Shown piece after piece: positions 18,718 through 27,232 of a stretch of 64,000 nt of DNA. Numbering within the stretch: the first letter of the stretch is position 1; each line of letters starts with the position of its first letter. The stretch spans positions 4,617,001-4,681,000 of the forward strand of contig NC_015275.1 in NCBI RefSeq assembly GCF_000178835.2, written 5' to 3'. A program made the translations under genes and the position numbers. Below the pieces are notes generated by a model. The model searched no databases and was not told where the DNA came from. It was given only the letters and a program-made list of their open reading frames with translations. This DNA is from Cellulosilyticum lentocellum DSM 5427. Lineage in GTDB: Bacteria > Bacillota > Clostridia > Lachnospirales > Cellulosilyticaceae.

Positions 18718-18849
18718 ACTGGCCACAGTATTCACGAAAGGTTTCACAAAACGGCATCACAAATAAAGGGCTAGAGTCACCTTTAGCATTTGCTTTGCCA
18801 CTATTTGATTTTAGTTGTTTACCACCATTAATTTATTATTAGTCATCAT
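18716..18849 (-). pseudogene. small protein gene with an interrupted reading frame
   Basis: On the minus strand, AAAGGAG is followed by ATGATG at 18849 and a frame that begins MMTNNKL but stops after 12 residues. The -1 frame, entered about codon 7, continues without a break for a plausible 37-residue tail (GGKQLKSNSG... ending in MPFCETFREYCGQ) and ends at 18716 exactly where a terminator begins. The total length of 134 bases is one short of a multiple of three, so a single missing base would restore one frame of 44 residues. It could be a natural mutation, a sequence error in the AT-rich stretch, or a frameshift site; no classical slippery heptamer is present. Function unknown. Confidence 0.55.
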
Positions 18850-18955
18850 ACAACACTCCTTTCGCTTCTACATTAAAGCATTTAATTCTTAACATAGAAA
18901 GTTGTTTTACTTTTCAAACTCTAACATATTTAATACCTTTTTTCAAGCCTGTTAA

Positions 18956-20596
18956 TCAAAATCCATTTCTTTTTTTTATTAATTCTTGGTATTTATTATC
19001 TAGCTCCTCATACATTGGTGTTCCTTGCTTTTCTCTACTTAACTGTCCTATGATGTATGCTATTTCATTTTCTAATAACATCTTATCTTCTTTATTGCTC
19101 TTCATTTCTTTTCTATGAGTTTCATCTTGTGCTACTTGTTTTTGTTCTTTTCTTTCTAAGTACTCTCTAATGCCATATTCATAACGTCTAATGATCTGGT
19201 TTTCAAAAACTAATAATTTATCACACAGCTGCTCTAACATATACCTGTCATGTGTTACCAAAATCAGGGTTCCATTGTAATCTTTAAGTGTCTCTTCTAG
19301 CTGCTCTCTAACATGAAGATCTATATGATTAGTAGGCTCATCTAGAATAAGTACTTCACATCCTTGACGAATAAGAAGCAATAATTTGAGCTTCATACGC
19401 TCTCCTAAACTAAGAACCTCGGCTTTATCATACAAGCGATCATTGGAAAAACCCATTTGTACAAGTGCCATACGTATTTGACGCTCTTCTTCTTTATTGG
19501 TGGTTTCAAATACCTGCAAGATACTTTTCTCCTCCTTTATATCTAAAACATCCTGGCTGATATAGCCAATCTTCCTTTCTTCACTAATTCTTATTTCTCC
19601 TTCAAGTGGTACTTGTTTTAATATTGCTTTAACTAAGGTTGATTTGCCACAACCATTAACACCATATACCCCTATCTTCTCTCCTCTTTTGACGTAAAAG
19701 GAACTTTGGTTAAAAATCAACTTATTCCCATAGAATTTACGAATATCTTTTGCTTGTAAGATAGTATCTCCAACTTTTTTAGTGGCTTCTAGCTGAAATA
19801 ATACTTTTATTTCTTCTTCTGGTTTTATTAAGCCACCTACTTCTATTTTTTCTAATCTTTTAATTCTAGACTTAACTGCCTTATCCATTTTTTTAGCTTT
19901 TACCCTATTGTACTCTTTTCCCCCGAACTTATTTCCTGTAGCAATTGCCTTTTTACGAGACTCTCTATGAGCTTTTTCAGACCATCCCTTTAGTTCTTCT
20001 ATTTGTCCTCTAATTTGTGATTTAAGTTTCTCTTGTTCCATAAATAAATGGAGCTGACTCTCATATCGTCTCCTTTTCTCTTCTCTGTAAAAGGAATAAT
20101 TTCCGTTATAATTAACGATCTTCCCTTGATCAATTTCCATAATACTATCAATACATTGGTCTAGAAAAAAGCGGTCATGTGATATGATAACAACTGCCCC
20201 TTTAAAAGCTTTTATTTGTTTAATAAGCCACTTTACCCCTTCATAATCCAGGTGATTAGTTGGCTCATCTAGCACTAGAAAATCTTTCTTACTATAAAGA
20301 AGTTGTGTTAAAAGTTTCTTTGTCCTCTCTCCTCCGCTCAATGTTTGTTCTAAATCTAAATACTCTGTAGCTTGCTTCATATATCCTATATCCATACCAC
20401 TATATTGACAAAGGAGCTGACCACTTGTAGGCTTAACTGTATTGGTAATTATATCAGCTAACGTTGTTTTACCTGCCCCATTACTTCCTACTATTCCTAT
20501 CTTTTTTCCTGATTCAATCTCAAAATTAATATCATTTAATATTACTTTGTCACCAAACTCTTTACTAATATGCTTTCCTTGTAAAATAGCTGTCAT
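18956..20596 (-). CDS. ABC-F family ATPase, probable ribosome-protection type
   Basis: 546 residues with two ABC domains and no membrane spans. Domain 1 has Walker A GSNGAGKTT, signature LSGGE and LVLDEPTNHLD. Domain 2 has GVNGCGKST, a degenerate LSLGE signature and LILDEPTNHID. A charged linker lies between the domains and a basic, glutamine- and lysine-rich C-terminal extension follows. ABC-F proteins act in the ribosomal E site; the antibiotic-resistance members (Vml, Lsa, CplR types) have this size. The attenuator leader upstream supports drug-inducible protection. The second of two adjacent ATGs is chosen for its spacing from GAGG. Confidence 0.9.
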   Translation of the reverse strand: MTAILQGKHISKEFGDKVILNDINFEIESGKKIGIVGSNGAGKTTLADIITNTVKPTSGQLLCQYSGMDIGYMKQATEYLDLEQTLSGGERTKKLLTQLLYSKKDFLVLDEPTNHLDYEGVKWLIKQIKAFKGAVVIISHDRFFLDQCIDSIMEIDQGKIVNYNGNYSFYREEKRRRYESQLHLFMEQEKLKSQIRGQIEELKGWSEKAHRESRKKAIATGNKFGGKEYNRVKAKKMDKAVKSRIKRLEKIEVGGLIKPEEEIKVLFQLEATKKVGDTILQAKDIRKFYGNKLIFNQSSFYVKRGEKIGVYGVNGCGKSTLVKAILKQVPLEGEIRISEERKIGYISQDVLDIKEEKSILQVFETTNKEEERQIRMALVQMGFSNDRLYDKAEVLSLGERMKLKLLLLIRQGCEVLILDEPTNHIDLHVREQLEETLKDYNGTLILVTHDRYMLEQLCDKLLVFENQIIRRYEYGIREYLERKEQKQVAQDETHRKEMKSNKEDKMLLENEIAYIIGQLSREKQGTPMYEELDNKYQELIKKRNGF

Positions 20597-20684
20597 CATT
20601 TCACCTCATATTTTACGAAAGCACACCTCTTTTGTTATGCATCTCCATCTCTTTATTTCTCATCTTCTTGTCTATTAGTTTAGA

Positions 20685-20728
20685 TTTTAAAAAGACTGCA
20701 AATGAACTCATGCTCATTTACAGTCTTT
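20685..20728 (-). terminator. leader terminator (attenuator) upstream of the ABC-F gene
   Basis: Stem AAGACTG...CAGTCTT (about 20692-20727) with a minus-strand T-tract. It lies between the promoter and the ABC-F start, about 90 bases before the gene, so it would end transcription before the gene unless relieved. Confidence 0.75.
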
Positions 20729-20798
20729 TAATAATCCTTATTTACTTCTATAGACCTGTAGCCCTAAAATACGCTTTTCTAAAGGCTACACAATTAAT

Positions 20799-20906
20799 CT
20801 ATATATAAATCTTGGACAATGACTTATGAGTATGATTAGCTTCATAGATTTTTGCACAACAAGAAAGAGTATGCTCTCTCTTTAATTGTAAAAATAATCT
20901 GTTCAT
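20799..20906 (-). CDS. second leader ORF upstream of the ABC-F gene
   Basis: A 35-codon frame beginning MNRLFLQLKREH whose ATG overlaps the stop of the first leader peptide (TAATG). It ends at 20799, before the TGTAGCC/GGGCTACA inverted repeat and the attenuator. It has no family match. It could be translated by re-initiation and place ribosomes in the region that controls the hairpin choice. Confidence 0.4.
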   Translation of the reverse strand: MNRLFLQLKREHTLSCCAKIYEANHTHKSLSKIYI

Positions 20907-20926
20907 TAAGCTAAAATCATTCTCAT
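20906..20926 (-). CDS. leader peptide MRMILA upstream of the ABC-F gene
   Basis: A six-codon frame with AAGGAG six bases before its ATG, about 35 bases downstream of the predicted promoter. Short leader peptides whose translation is stalled by an antibiotic are the usual sensors in ABC-F and Erm attenuators. The assignment is by position and ribosome site only. Confidence 0.5.
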   Translation of the reverse strand: MRMILA

Positions 20927-20961
20927 TTCATTCTCCTTTTCTTCATTTCATATTTACCTTC

Positions 20962-20990
20962 ATACTACAACTTTAACTGCCATATTTCAA
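20962..20990 (-). promoter_or_regulatory. promoter of the ABC-F leader
   Basis: -35 TTGAAA (20985-20990), 17-base spacer, -10 TAGTAT (20962-20967) on the minus strand. It drives a leader of about 360 bases with two small ORFs and a terminator. Confidence 0.6.
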
Positions 20991-21025
20991 GCCCTTTTTC
21001 GTACTATACTTAATGTAGCTCCTAT

Positions 21026-21601
21026 TTATGCTTTATTGGCTACACAATTTTTGGCCTGTTGTATCAACTTATGATACACCACTAATATTTCTGGTTCATT
21101 GCAATACTTTTCAAGTTCTTCTATCGGAATCCACATGACACCACTATTTTCTTCTCTATTTATTTCTACAGCTTCCTTTTCATCTGCAATAAGTATATAG
21201 GCAACTGATAGATGCATATGTGTCGGTACATAACATCCTCTTTTAATATGCCCCCATACAGGTAGAATATCTAATGAAGCTATGGTATTCATGAGTGGTT
21301 TAATATGCTTTACCCCTGTTTCTTCTGTTGCTTCTTTAAGTGCTACATGTAATAAATCTTCATCCCCATCAGCATGTCCTCCAGTCCATGCCCATGTCTT
21401 ATAAATATTATGATGGACCATAAGTACCTTATCTAGCATCTCATTCATAATAAAGCCTGAACTTGTAAGATGAGCAAATTCATTTTCTCTCAATAATATA
21501 GTATCAGGGAATCTTTCAATATATTCTAGTATCACTTTCTTCTCGCTCATTTCCTGAGCATTTACAGGTGAATAAGCTAATATTTCTTGCTTATAATTCA
21601 T
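21026..21601 (-). CDS. NUDIX hydrolase
   Basis: 191 residues. A NUDIX box is visible as GGHADGDEDLLHVALKEATE followed by ETGV (consensus Gx5Ex7REUxEExGU, with Lys for Arg), the magnesium site for hydrolysis of a nucleoside diphosphate linked to another moiety. The ATG at 21601 has GGAGG five bases upstream. The substrate is not predictable. It lies directly upstream of the ABC-F leader promoter, with no obvious terminator between, so some read-through is possible. Confidence 0.9.
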   Translation of the reverse strand: MNYKQEILAYSPVNAQEMSEKKVILEYIERFPDTILLRENEFAHLTSSGFIMNEMLDKVLMVHHNIYKTWAWTGGHADGDEDLLHVALKEATEETGVKHIKPLMNTIASLDILPVWGHIKRGCYVPTHMHLSVAYILIADEKEAVEINREENSGVMWIPIEELEKYCNEPEILVVYHKLIQQAKNCVANKA

Positions 21602-21717
21602 GAGGTCCTCCACTATACTTAGCTAATATCTTAAGTCGTATACTGCTATCTATTTTTAGTTACCCCTTTATAATAGCATAAGTTAATACATGGTAAACCA
21701 GGGCTCCTTATACTACC

Positions 21718-22143
21718 TTAAAGTTTTTCTTTAATTCTTCTAATAAGTTCTTCATATTCTGCTTCACTTAAAAGTACTTTAGGCTCTGGCATCATTTCAA
21801 AAGTTCCTCCAAAACCTGGTCCCCCTTCATATTTAGGAACAATATGATAGTGTAAATGAGTCATCTTATCTGCATAAGCACCATAGTTAATCTTATAAGC
21901 ACCAAAAGCTTCACTCATTGCCTTAGCTACTCTAGCCACATCCTTCATAAAAGCGTTTCTTTCATCATCACTTAAATCAAATAACTCGCTTTTATGTTCT
22001 TTATACGCAACTAAGCATCTTCCTCTATAAGTTTGCTCCTTAAATAAATACAGAGTACTTGCCTCTAGATCACAGATTTTAATCATAATATCTGTTAAAC
22101 GATGGTCTTTCACACAATAAAAACAGTCATTATCAAAATTCAT
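21718..22143 (-). CDS. HIT-family hydrolase
   Basis: 141 residues with the histidine triad HLHYHIVPK near residues 99-107; the central His is the nucleophile for nucleotide phosphoramide or dinucleoside hydrolysis. An N-terminal Cys pair (CFYC) suggests a zinc site, as in many HIT proteins. It is a single gene in the same direction as its neighbours; the natural substrate is unknown. Confidence 0.9.
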   Translation of the reverse strand: MNFDNDCFYCVKDHRLTDIMIKICDLEASTLYLFKEQTYRGRCLVAYKEHKSELFDLSDDERNAFMKDVARVAKAMSEAFGAYKINYGAYADKMTHLHYHIVPKYEGGPGFGGTFEMMPEPKVLLSEAEYEELIRRIKEKL

Positions 22144-22318
22144 ATTCTTTCTCCTTTAGTTTTAATTTTTACAACTGATTTTATTATATATAATTTAAAA
22201 CAAATTACCTTTTCATATTTTGTCTTCATTGACTTAAATCTTACAATTATAGCTTATTTTTATACCTATCATCACTTCGATAAATCAGTATTATCTTACA
22301 GCCTATTCCCATACTATA

Positions 22319-23200
22319 TTAAAACAGACTTAACTGCTCTACTTCATGATTTTTCCTACTGGCTTTAATAATATCTGGCATCTTATATAGCAAACCATAC
22401 TTTTCACACTCTCTGACAAATAGCTTTCTAAGCTTAGCAAAATCAACACTCCTACACTCATATTGATTACCATAATGCTGAATATACTCCTCTTTAATTC
22501 CCGGGAAATATTGATCTAATTTTTCAAAATACCATTCTCGTTGATTCTCTCTTAAGGTCATTCCAATAGCAGGATAGATAAATCTAGCACCTGAAGCTGC
22601 CGCCTTAACTACAATTGATTTAATATTTTCTTCATTATCTGCTATAAATGGAAGTACTGGCATCATCAATACTCCAGTAAAAATACCTGCCTCAGCTAAA
22701 GCCTTAATTGCTTTGAATCTTTCAGATGAGGGGGCTACTCTCGGCTCTATGATTTTACACAAATCATCTTTATAAGCAGTTATAGTTATTTTTGCAATAA
22801 CTGGTGAATGATTATTGATTGCTTTTAAAATATCTATATCTCTAGTAATTAACGGACTTTTGGTAGCAATTGCTACTCCAAAACCATATTGATTAATAAG
22901 TTCCAATGCACCTCTTGTTAGCCCATATTGTTTTTCAAATGGATTATAAGGATCTGACATAGCTCCTGTACCTATAATGCCTGTTTTTACCTTACGCCTC
23001 AGTTCATTATGCAGTATTAAAAGCGCATCTTTCTTTGCTTTAACCTCATCAAAGCTTTCTATGCCATAACAGCTACTACGACTATCACAATAAATACATC
23101 CATGGCAGCAGCCTTTATAAATATTCATATTATAGTCTATTCCAAACCAATGTTCTCCTTTAGCATAGGATAACATGGTCTTTGCTGGTATAAATTCCAT
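22319..23200 (-). CDS. SPL-like radical SAM protein
   Basis: 293 residues. The N-terminal Cys-x3-Cys-x2-Cys in CCHGCIYC binds a 4Fe-4S cluster for S-adenosylmethionine cleavage; the preceding FGIDYNMNIYKG is typical of the spore photoproduct lyase-like (Rv2578c-type) radical SAM group. These are widespread and mostly uncharacterised. It lacks the length and C-terminal features of true spore photoproduct lyase. It ends about 175 bases before the HIT gene. Confidence 0.87.
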   Translation of the reverse strand: MEFIPAKTMLSYAKGEHWFGIDYNMNIYKGCCHGCIYCDSRSSCYGIESFDEVKAKKDALLILHNELRRKVKTGIIGTGAMSDPYNPFEKQYGLTRGALELINQYGFGVAIATKSPLITRDIDILKAINNHSPVIAKITITAYKDDLCKIIEPRVAPSSERFKAIKALAEAGIFTGVLMMPVLPFIADNEENIKSIVVKAAASGARFIYPAIGMTLRENQREWYFEKLDQYFPGIKEEYIQHYGNQYECRSVDFAKLRKLFVRECEKYGLLYKMPDIIKASRKNHEVEQLSLF

Positions 23201-23240
23201 TTTTATTCTCCTTAGTCCTACTTTTAATACTTATAATATA

Positions 23241-23280
23241 AGGCATTAAATATGACAGATGTACGTCACATTTAATGCCT
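23241..23280. repeat. near-perfect hairpin without T-tract
   Basis: Arms AGGCATTAAATATGA and TCACATTTAATGCCT around a 10-base loop, between aroB and the radical SAM gene. No run of T follows on either strand, so it may be an mRNA-processing or stability element rather than a terminator. Confidence 0.7.
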
Positions 23281-23316
23281 CTATTGTACCATATTTAGTT
23301 TAATGAAATGGAGGAC

Positions 23317-24456
23317 TTATTTATTTCGCATTTCCTCAATAGCTTCAGATATAAATGTCTCCTCTAGAGCAATAGAATAGTTCCCATCATCATATTGCTT
23401 AATCTTACCTATTCCTTCTTGAAAAACAAAACGTATTTTCCCTTTTCTTACCTTTTTATCTGTATATAATTTACTTACTAGTTCCTGAGTTGTAATATGT
23501 GCTGGAATATGAGTACTAAGTCCTGTTTTTTCATAAAGTGCAATAACCCTATCAGCTTCTTTCTCACTTATATATCCTAGTTTTTGTCCTATTCTAACTT
23601 GGCTAGCCATTCCAATAGCAACAGCCTCACCATGTAAAAGCGTATAGTCACTTAAGGTTTCTATAGCACGACCTACGGTATGACCTAGATTTAAAATCTG
23701 CCTTAAATTTGCTTCCCTTTCATCTAGCTTAACTACCTCATACTTAATCTTACAATTCATTTCAGCAATATGGATACATATTTCTTTTTGCCTCTCTGTA
23801 ACACCCTCATTGGTTAAAAGCTGGGCTATATATTCTTCTAAGAATTCAAAAAACTCTATATCTGCCATACAAGCATGTTTAATAGTCTCTGCTAATCCAT
23901 TACTTACTTGTTGAATAGGCAAAGTGCCCCAAGTTGCTAAATCAATGTATACTTTTTTAGGTTGATAAATAAGACCTATTAAATTGGTAGCAAGCTCTGT
24001 ATCTACAGCTGTCTTTCCTCCTACTGAAGCATCTGCTGCGCCTAAAATAGTAGTTGAATAATTAATAAAAGGAATCCCCCTGCCAAAAGTCCCTGCAACG
24101 AATCCAGCCAGGTCTGTTACTACGCCTCCACCTAATGCAATAATGCAGCTATCTCTTTTATGCCCTTTTTCTAACATAGTATCTTCTAGTATTTCCTTAG
24201 TACGTCTCACTTTAGAAGTTTCTCCAGCTGGGAAGCTTAATAAATCTACATTAAACCCTTCCTTAAGCATTAGTTCATACAGCTTATCACCATATAATTC
24301 TTTTACGACTGAGTCTGTTATGATAGCATATCTGCTAATGCCTTGTCCTAAATTTCCTTTTAACTCTCTAATAAGTGTATTAAAAAGGTTATGCCCTATT
24401 TCAATATCATAAGAATCATCTACCACTCTTTTTAGTTCTACGTAGAATTTACTCAT
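23317..24456 (-). CDS. aroB: 3-dehydroquinate synthase
   Basis: 379 residues. GGGVVTDLAGFVAGTFGRG (nucleotide-binding loop) and the metal-binding LNLGHTVGRAIE and LLHGEAVAIGM segments identify the NAD- and zinc-dependent enzyme that makes 3-dehydroquinate from DAHP, the second shikimate step. It is slightly longer than usual at the C-terminus. No other aro genes are present. It follows the sensor kinase gene by 58 bases. Confidence 0.95.
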   Translation of the reverse strand: MSKFYVELKRVVDDSYDIEIGHNLFNTLIRELKGNLGQGISRYAIITDSVVKELYGDKLYELMLKEGFNVDLLSFPAGETSKVRRTKEILEDTMLEKGHKRDSCIIALGGGVVTDLAGFVAGTFGRGIPFINYSTTILGAADASVGGKTAVDTELATNLIGLIYQPKKVYIDLATWGTLPIQQVSNGLAETIKHACMADIEFFEFLEEYIAQLLTNEGVTERQKEICIHIAEMNCKIKYEVVKLDEREANLRQILNLGHTVGRAIETLSDYTLLHGEAVAIGMASQVRIGQKLGYISEKEADRVIALYEKTGLSTHIPAHITTQELVSKLYTDKKVRKGKIRFVFQEGIGKIKQYDDGNYSIALEETFISEAIEEMRNK

Positions 24457-24514
24457 AATCAGCCTCCTTTTATGTATTATAATATACCTTATTCTAACAC
24501 ATGTTTCTAAATTT

Positions 24515-26968
24515 TTAATACAAATTATAAATATCTGAGAACTCCATTTTGGTTTGTTCTATTCTAGGTTCAAACTCTAAAGGTTCAACCTCGCTATCCT
24601 CAAGCACTCTAATAGGGAATTTTATGACAATCTCAGTTCCCTTACCCAATTCACTTTTCGCATCAATTGTTCCTTCATGCATTTTCACAAGTGACTTAAC
24701 CAATGCTAGTCCAATTCCACTCCCTTCACACTTTCTGGTTAAAAGAGAGTCAACTTGAATAAATGGATTAAATATAGTAGTAAGCTTTTCTTTTGGAATA
24801 CCTACCCCGGTATCCTTTACTACTACTATAAGACCTTCATCTTGCAATGAGAGATTAACTGATATTATTCCTCCTCTATATGTATACTTAACAGAGTTAG
24901 ATAAGATATTTAATATGATGCGTTCTAGCTTCTCCGCATCACATGCTGTAATAACTTCTTCTACATCTGTATCAAACAGTAAAGTAATCCCTCTACTCTC
25001 AATGTAATCTGCTACAGATAAAGTTGTTTCTTCTATGACATTAACAATATTTAAATTTTCTAGCTTCATCTTGTAATGTCCAGTATCAATACTTGTTAGT
25101 TCCATAATGTTGTTAGATAATCTTAATATTCTATAAGTATTCTGCTTAACCGTGCTTAAGTATTTCACCAAATCAAAATTAGGCTGCACATTGATATGAC
25201 CTTGTTTTATCCCCTTTTCTAATAATTGTACTGTTGCTAGAATAATATTAAGTGGTGTTCTGAATTCATGCGACATATTAGCAAAAAATTCACTTTTTAT
25301 TTTTTCTATTTGCAGTGCCTCTTCATAGACTTTTCTTGCCTCTTCCTGTTCTTTTTGCTTTGAGATATCTCTACCTGTGCAGACATAATACTGCTTATTA
25401 CTAGTATATTTTATACTCCACTCAATCCATTTATAACTTTTATTTTTACAATAACCTCTACATATAATTCCTCTTACAGCGCGCTCATTGTTTATACAAA
25501 ATTTTTTTTCAAAAAAGCGTTGCTGATCTTCTCTATAAACAAAATCACTAGAAGAACGTCCTATCAGTTCACTAGGTTTCCAACCTAATACAGACTCCCA
25601 TGCTCCATTTACTTTCTCAACACGTCCATCCATTGCTATTATGGCCATAAGGTCACTTGCAGTTTCTGCAAAGTTTTGTAATTCTTCTTCTAATTCTTCT
25701 CGCTTCTCTAGTTCTCTCTTGACAACTTTTGTTAATACCTCATTCTGTATAATTAATGCCAGTTGTCTTGAAAGCTTGAAAATTTGTGTTTCCCTACTTG
25801 GATTAGCATTAGCTAAGTTACTATAGCTACAGATAAGGATTCCTAAAAGCTCATCTTCTAGCACTATAGGATAACATCCTAGATAGCTTAAATCTTTTAC
25901 TTTGAATGCCTCTCTCTGTTCAATGTCTATGTACTTATAATAGTCATGTGCTAATTTTATGCCCCATAAGTTACCTCCACTTATCATTTCATCTCTAAAA
26001 CTATTAGTTAATTTAATTTCATCCATTAAATCTAACTCACAAGATTCCATTCCTTCTTTGTATGTACAGTATAAACTATTTTTAGCTTTATTATAAATAC
26101 CTATAATGATGCCATCTGCCTCAATTTCTTCTAATACTTCTTGAATACTTCCATTAATCCCCTTCATTTGATATAAGTATTTAATGTGTTCACTTCCAAG
26201 CTCTATATCTTGGGTATACAATTTATTTCTCATATATTCTTTATAATAATTTTTATCTAGCTGACGCTCCATTTTTTTATATAGTGTTATCTCTTCTCTC
26301 ATACCCAAAATGTACTGGACCTGGCCTGAACTACTTGTAATAGGAATAAAATTAAATTGATACCATCTCTGTTTATTGTCTATTTCTATAACTTTCTCAT
26401 AACAAATTGCCTCTTTTTTTATTAGAAGTTCATCTTCTCCCTCTTGAATAATACGAGTAAATTCTTGGTTCCAGATGTCTTCATCATTCTTTCCTAGTAT
26501 ACTGCTTCGTTCTAAGTGCTGTGTTAGTGCTGATGCTTTATTAATAAAGCATTCATTTACAAACCTATACTTTTTTTCTTGATCTTTAAGCCACACTACA
26601 AAAGGTAATTTATCTAATAATCTTTCTAGCTCTTTTACATTATATATGGGTTCATTTTCTCTCAAAATAATATAATATATTTGCTCTTCGTTCCATTTCC
26701 CTATATTTAATATACCTTCATAACTTATTTCCTCATCATTTATATTCCTCAAACTTACTAAAAATTTAGTATGCCCAAGTCTTAATAACTCTTCCCAACT
26801 TATAAATTTTACTTCTCCTGGAATCAGGAATTTATCTAGTTTCTTCTCTTGATAAGCAGATAATGTGTATTGTAAGTCTTCTAGTAAGCATTTGTTACAA
26901 AATTCTATTTTACCCTCAGCATTAACAATTAAAATTCTATCTCTTATTTTATCTAGAAACTCTTTCAT
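24515..26968 (-). CDS. orphan multi-PAS/GAF sensor histidine kinase
   Basis: 817 residues, no membrane spans. In order: an N-terminal PAS-like segment (1-100), a second PAS (about 115-235, beginning FVVWLKDQEKKYRFVN), a GAF-like region (about 260-415), a third PAS (about 425-545), HisKA with phospho-acceptor His in MSHEFRTPLN (about 565), and HATPase_c with the N box ILNILSNSVKYT, DTGVGIP and GSGIGLALV. It should autophosphorylate in response to a cytoplasmic signal. No response regulator gene is adjacent. Confidence 0.93.
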   Translation of the reverse strand: MKEFLDKIRDRILIVNAEGKIEFCNKCLLEDLQYTLSAYQEKKLDKFLIPGEVKFISWEELLRLGHTKFLVSLRNINDEEISYEGILNIGKWNEEQIYYIILRENEPIYNVKELERLLDKLPFVVWLKDQEKKYRFVNECFINKASALTQHLERSSILGKNDEDIWNQEFTRIIQEGEDELLIKKEAICYEKVIEIDNKQRWYQFNFIPITSSSGQVQYILGMREEITLYKKMERQLDKNYYKEYMRNKLYTQDIELGSEHIKYLYQMKGINGSIQEVLEEIEADGIIIGIYNKAKNSLYCTYKEGMESCELDLMDEIKLTNSFRDEMISGGNLWGIKLAHDYYKYIDIEQREAFKVKDLSYLGCYPIVLEDELLGILICSYSNLANANPSRETQIFKLSRQLALIIQNEVLTKVVKRELEKREELEEELQNFAETASDLMAIIAMDGRVEKVNGAWESVLGWKPSELIGRSSSDFVYREDQQRFFEKKFCINNERAVRGIICRGYCKNKSYKWIEWSIKYTSNKQYYVCTGRDISKQKEQEEARKVYEEALQIEKIKSEFFANMSHEFRTPLNIILATVQLLEKGIKQGHINVQPNFDLVKYLSTVKQNTYRILRLSNNIMELTSIDTGHYKMKLENLNIVNVIEETTLSVADYIESRGITLLFDTDVEEVITACDAEKLERIILNILSNSVKYTYRGGIISVNLSLQDEGLIVVVKDTGVGIPKEKLTTIFNPFIQVDSLLTRKCEGSGIGLALVKSLVKMHEGTIDAKSELGKGTEIVIKFPIRVLEDSEVEPLEFEPRIEQTKMEFSDIYNLY

Positions 26969-27181
26969 TTTTTCATTCTCCCATAACCTACTATAATATT
27001 ACACAATCTTACATTTTTACTTTTTTTTTAATTATTTATTATTTTAATACAAAAGCTACACATTTAATAGTAATTTTTGTAATTTTTTAAAAAATACAGG
27101 TGTTAAATACACCTCATAGTTATTATTATTTATTAAACCTATTTTAAAATAGATTTATAAATGTAACTTATTTCTCTACAA

Positions 27182-27230
27182 CAAAAAAATCGATAGACAC
27201 CACCTCCATGGCAGTCTATCGATTTCCTTA
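27182..27230 (-). terminator. terminator after clpA
   Basis: Perfect arms AAATCGATAGAC (27187-27198) and GTCTATCGATTT (27214-27225) with a minus-strand T-tract. The remaining spacer to 26968 is very AT-rich and shows nothing else. Confidence 0.9.
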
Positions 27231-27232
27231 TC

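Noticed and set aside
18645-18842. 65-codon plus-strand frame
   Set aside because: It is the antisense of the small frameshifted gene and its terminator, with no ribosome site.
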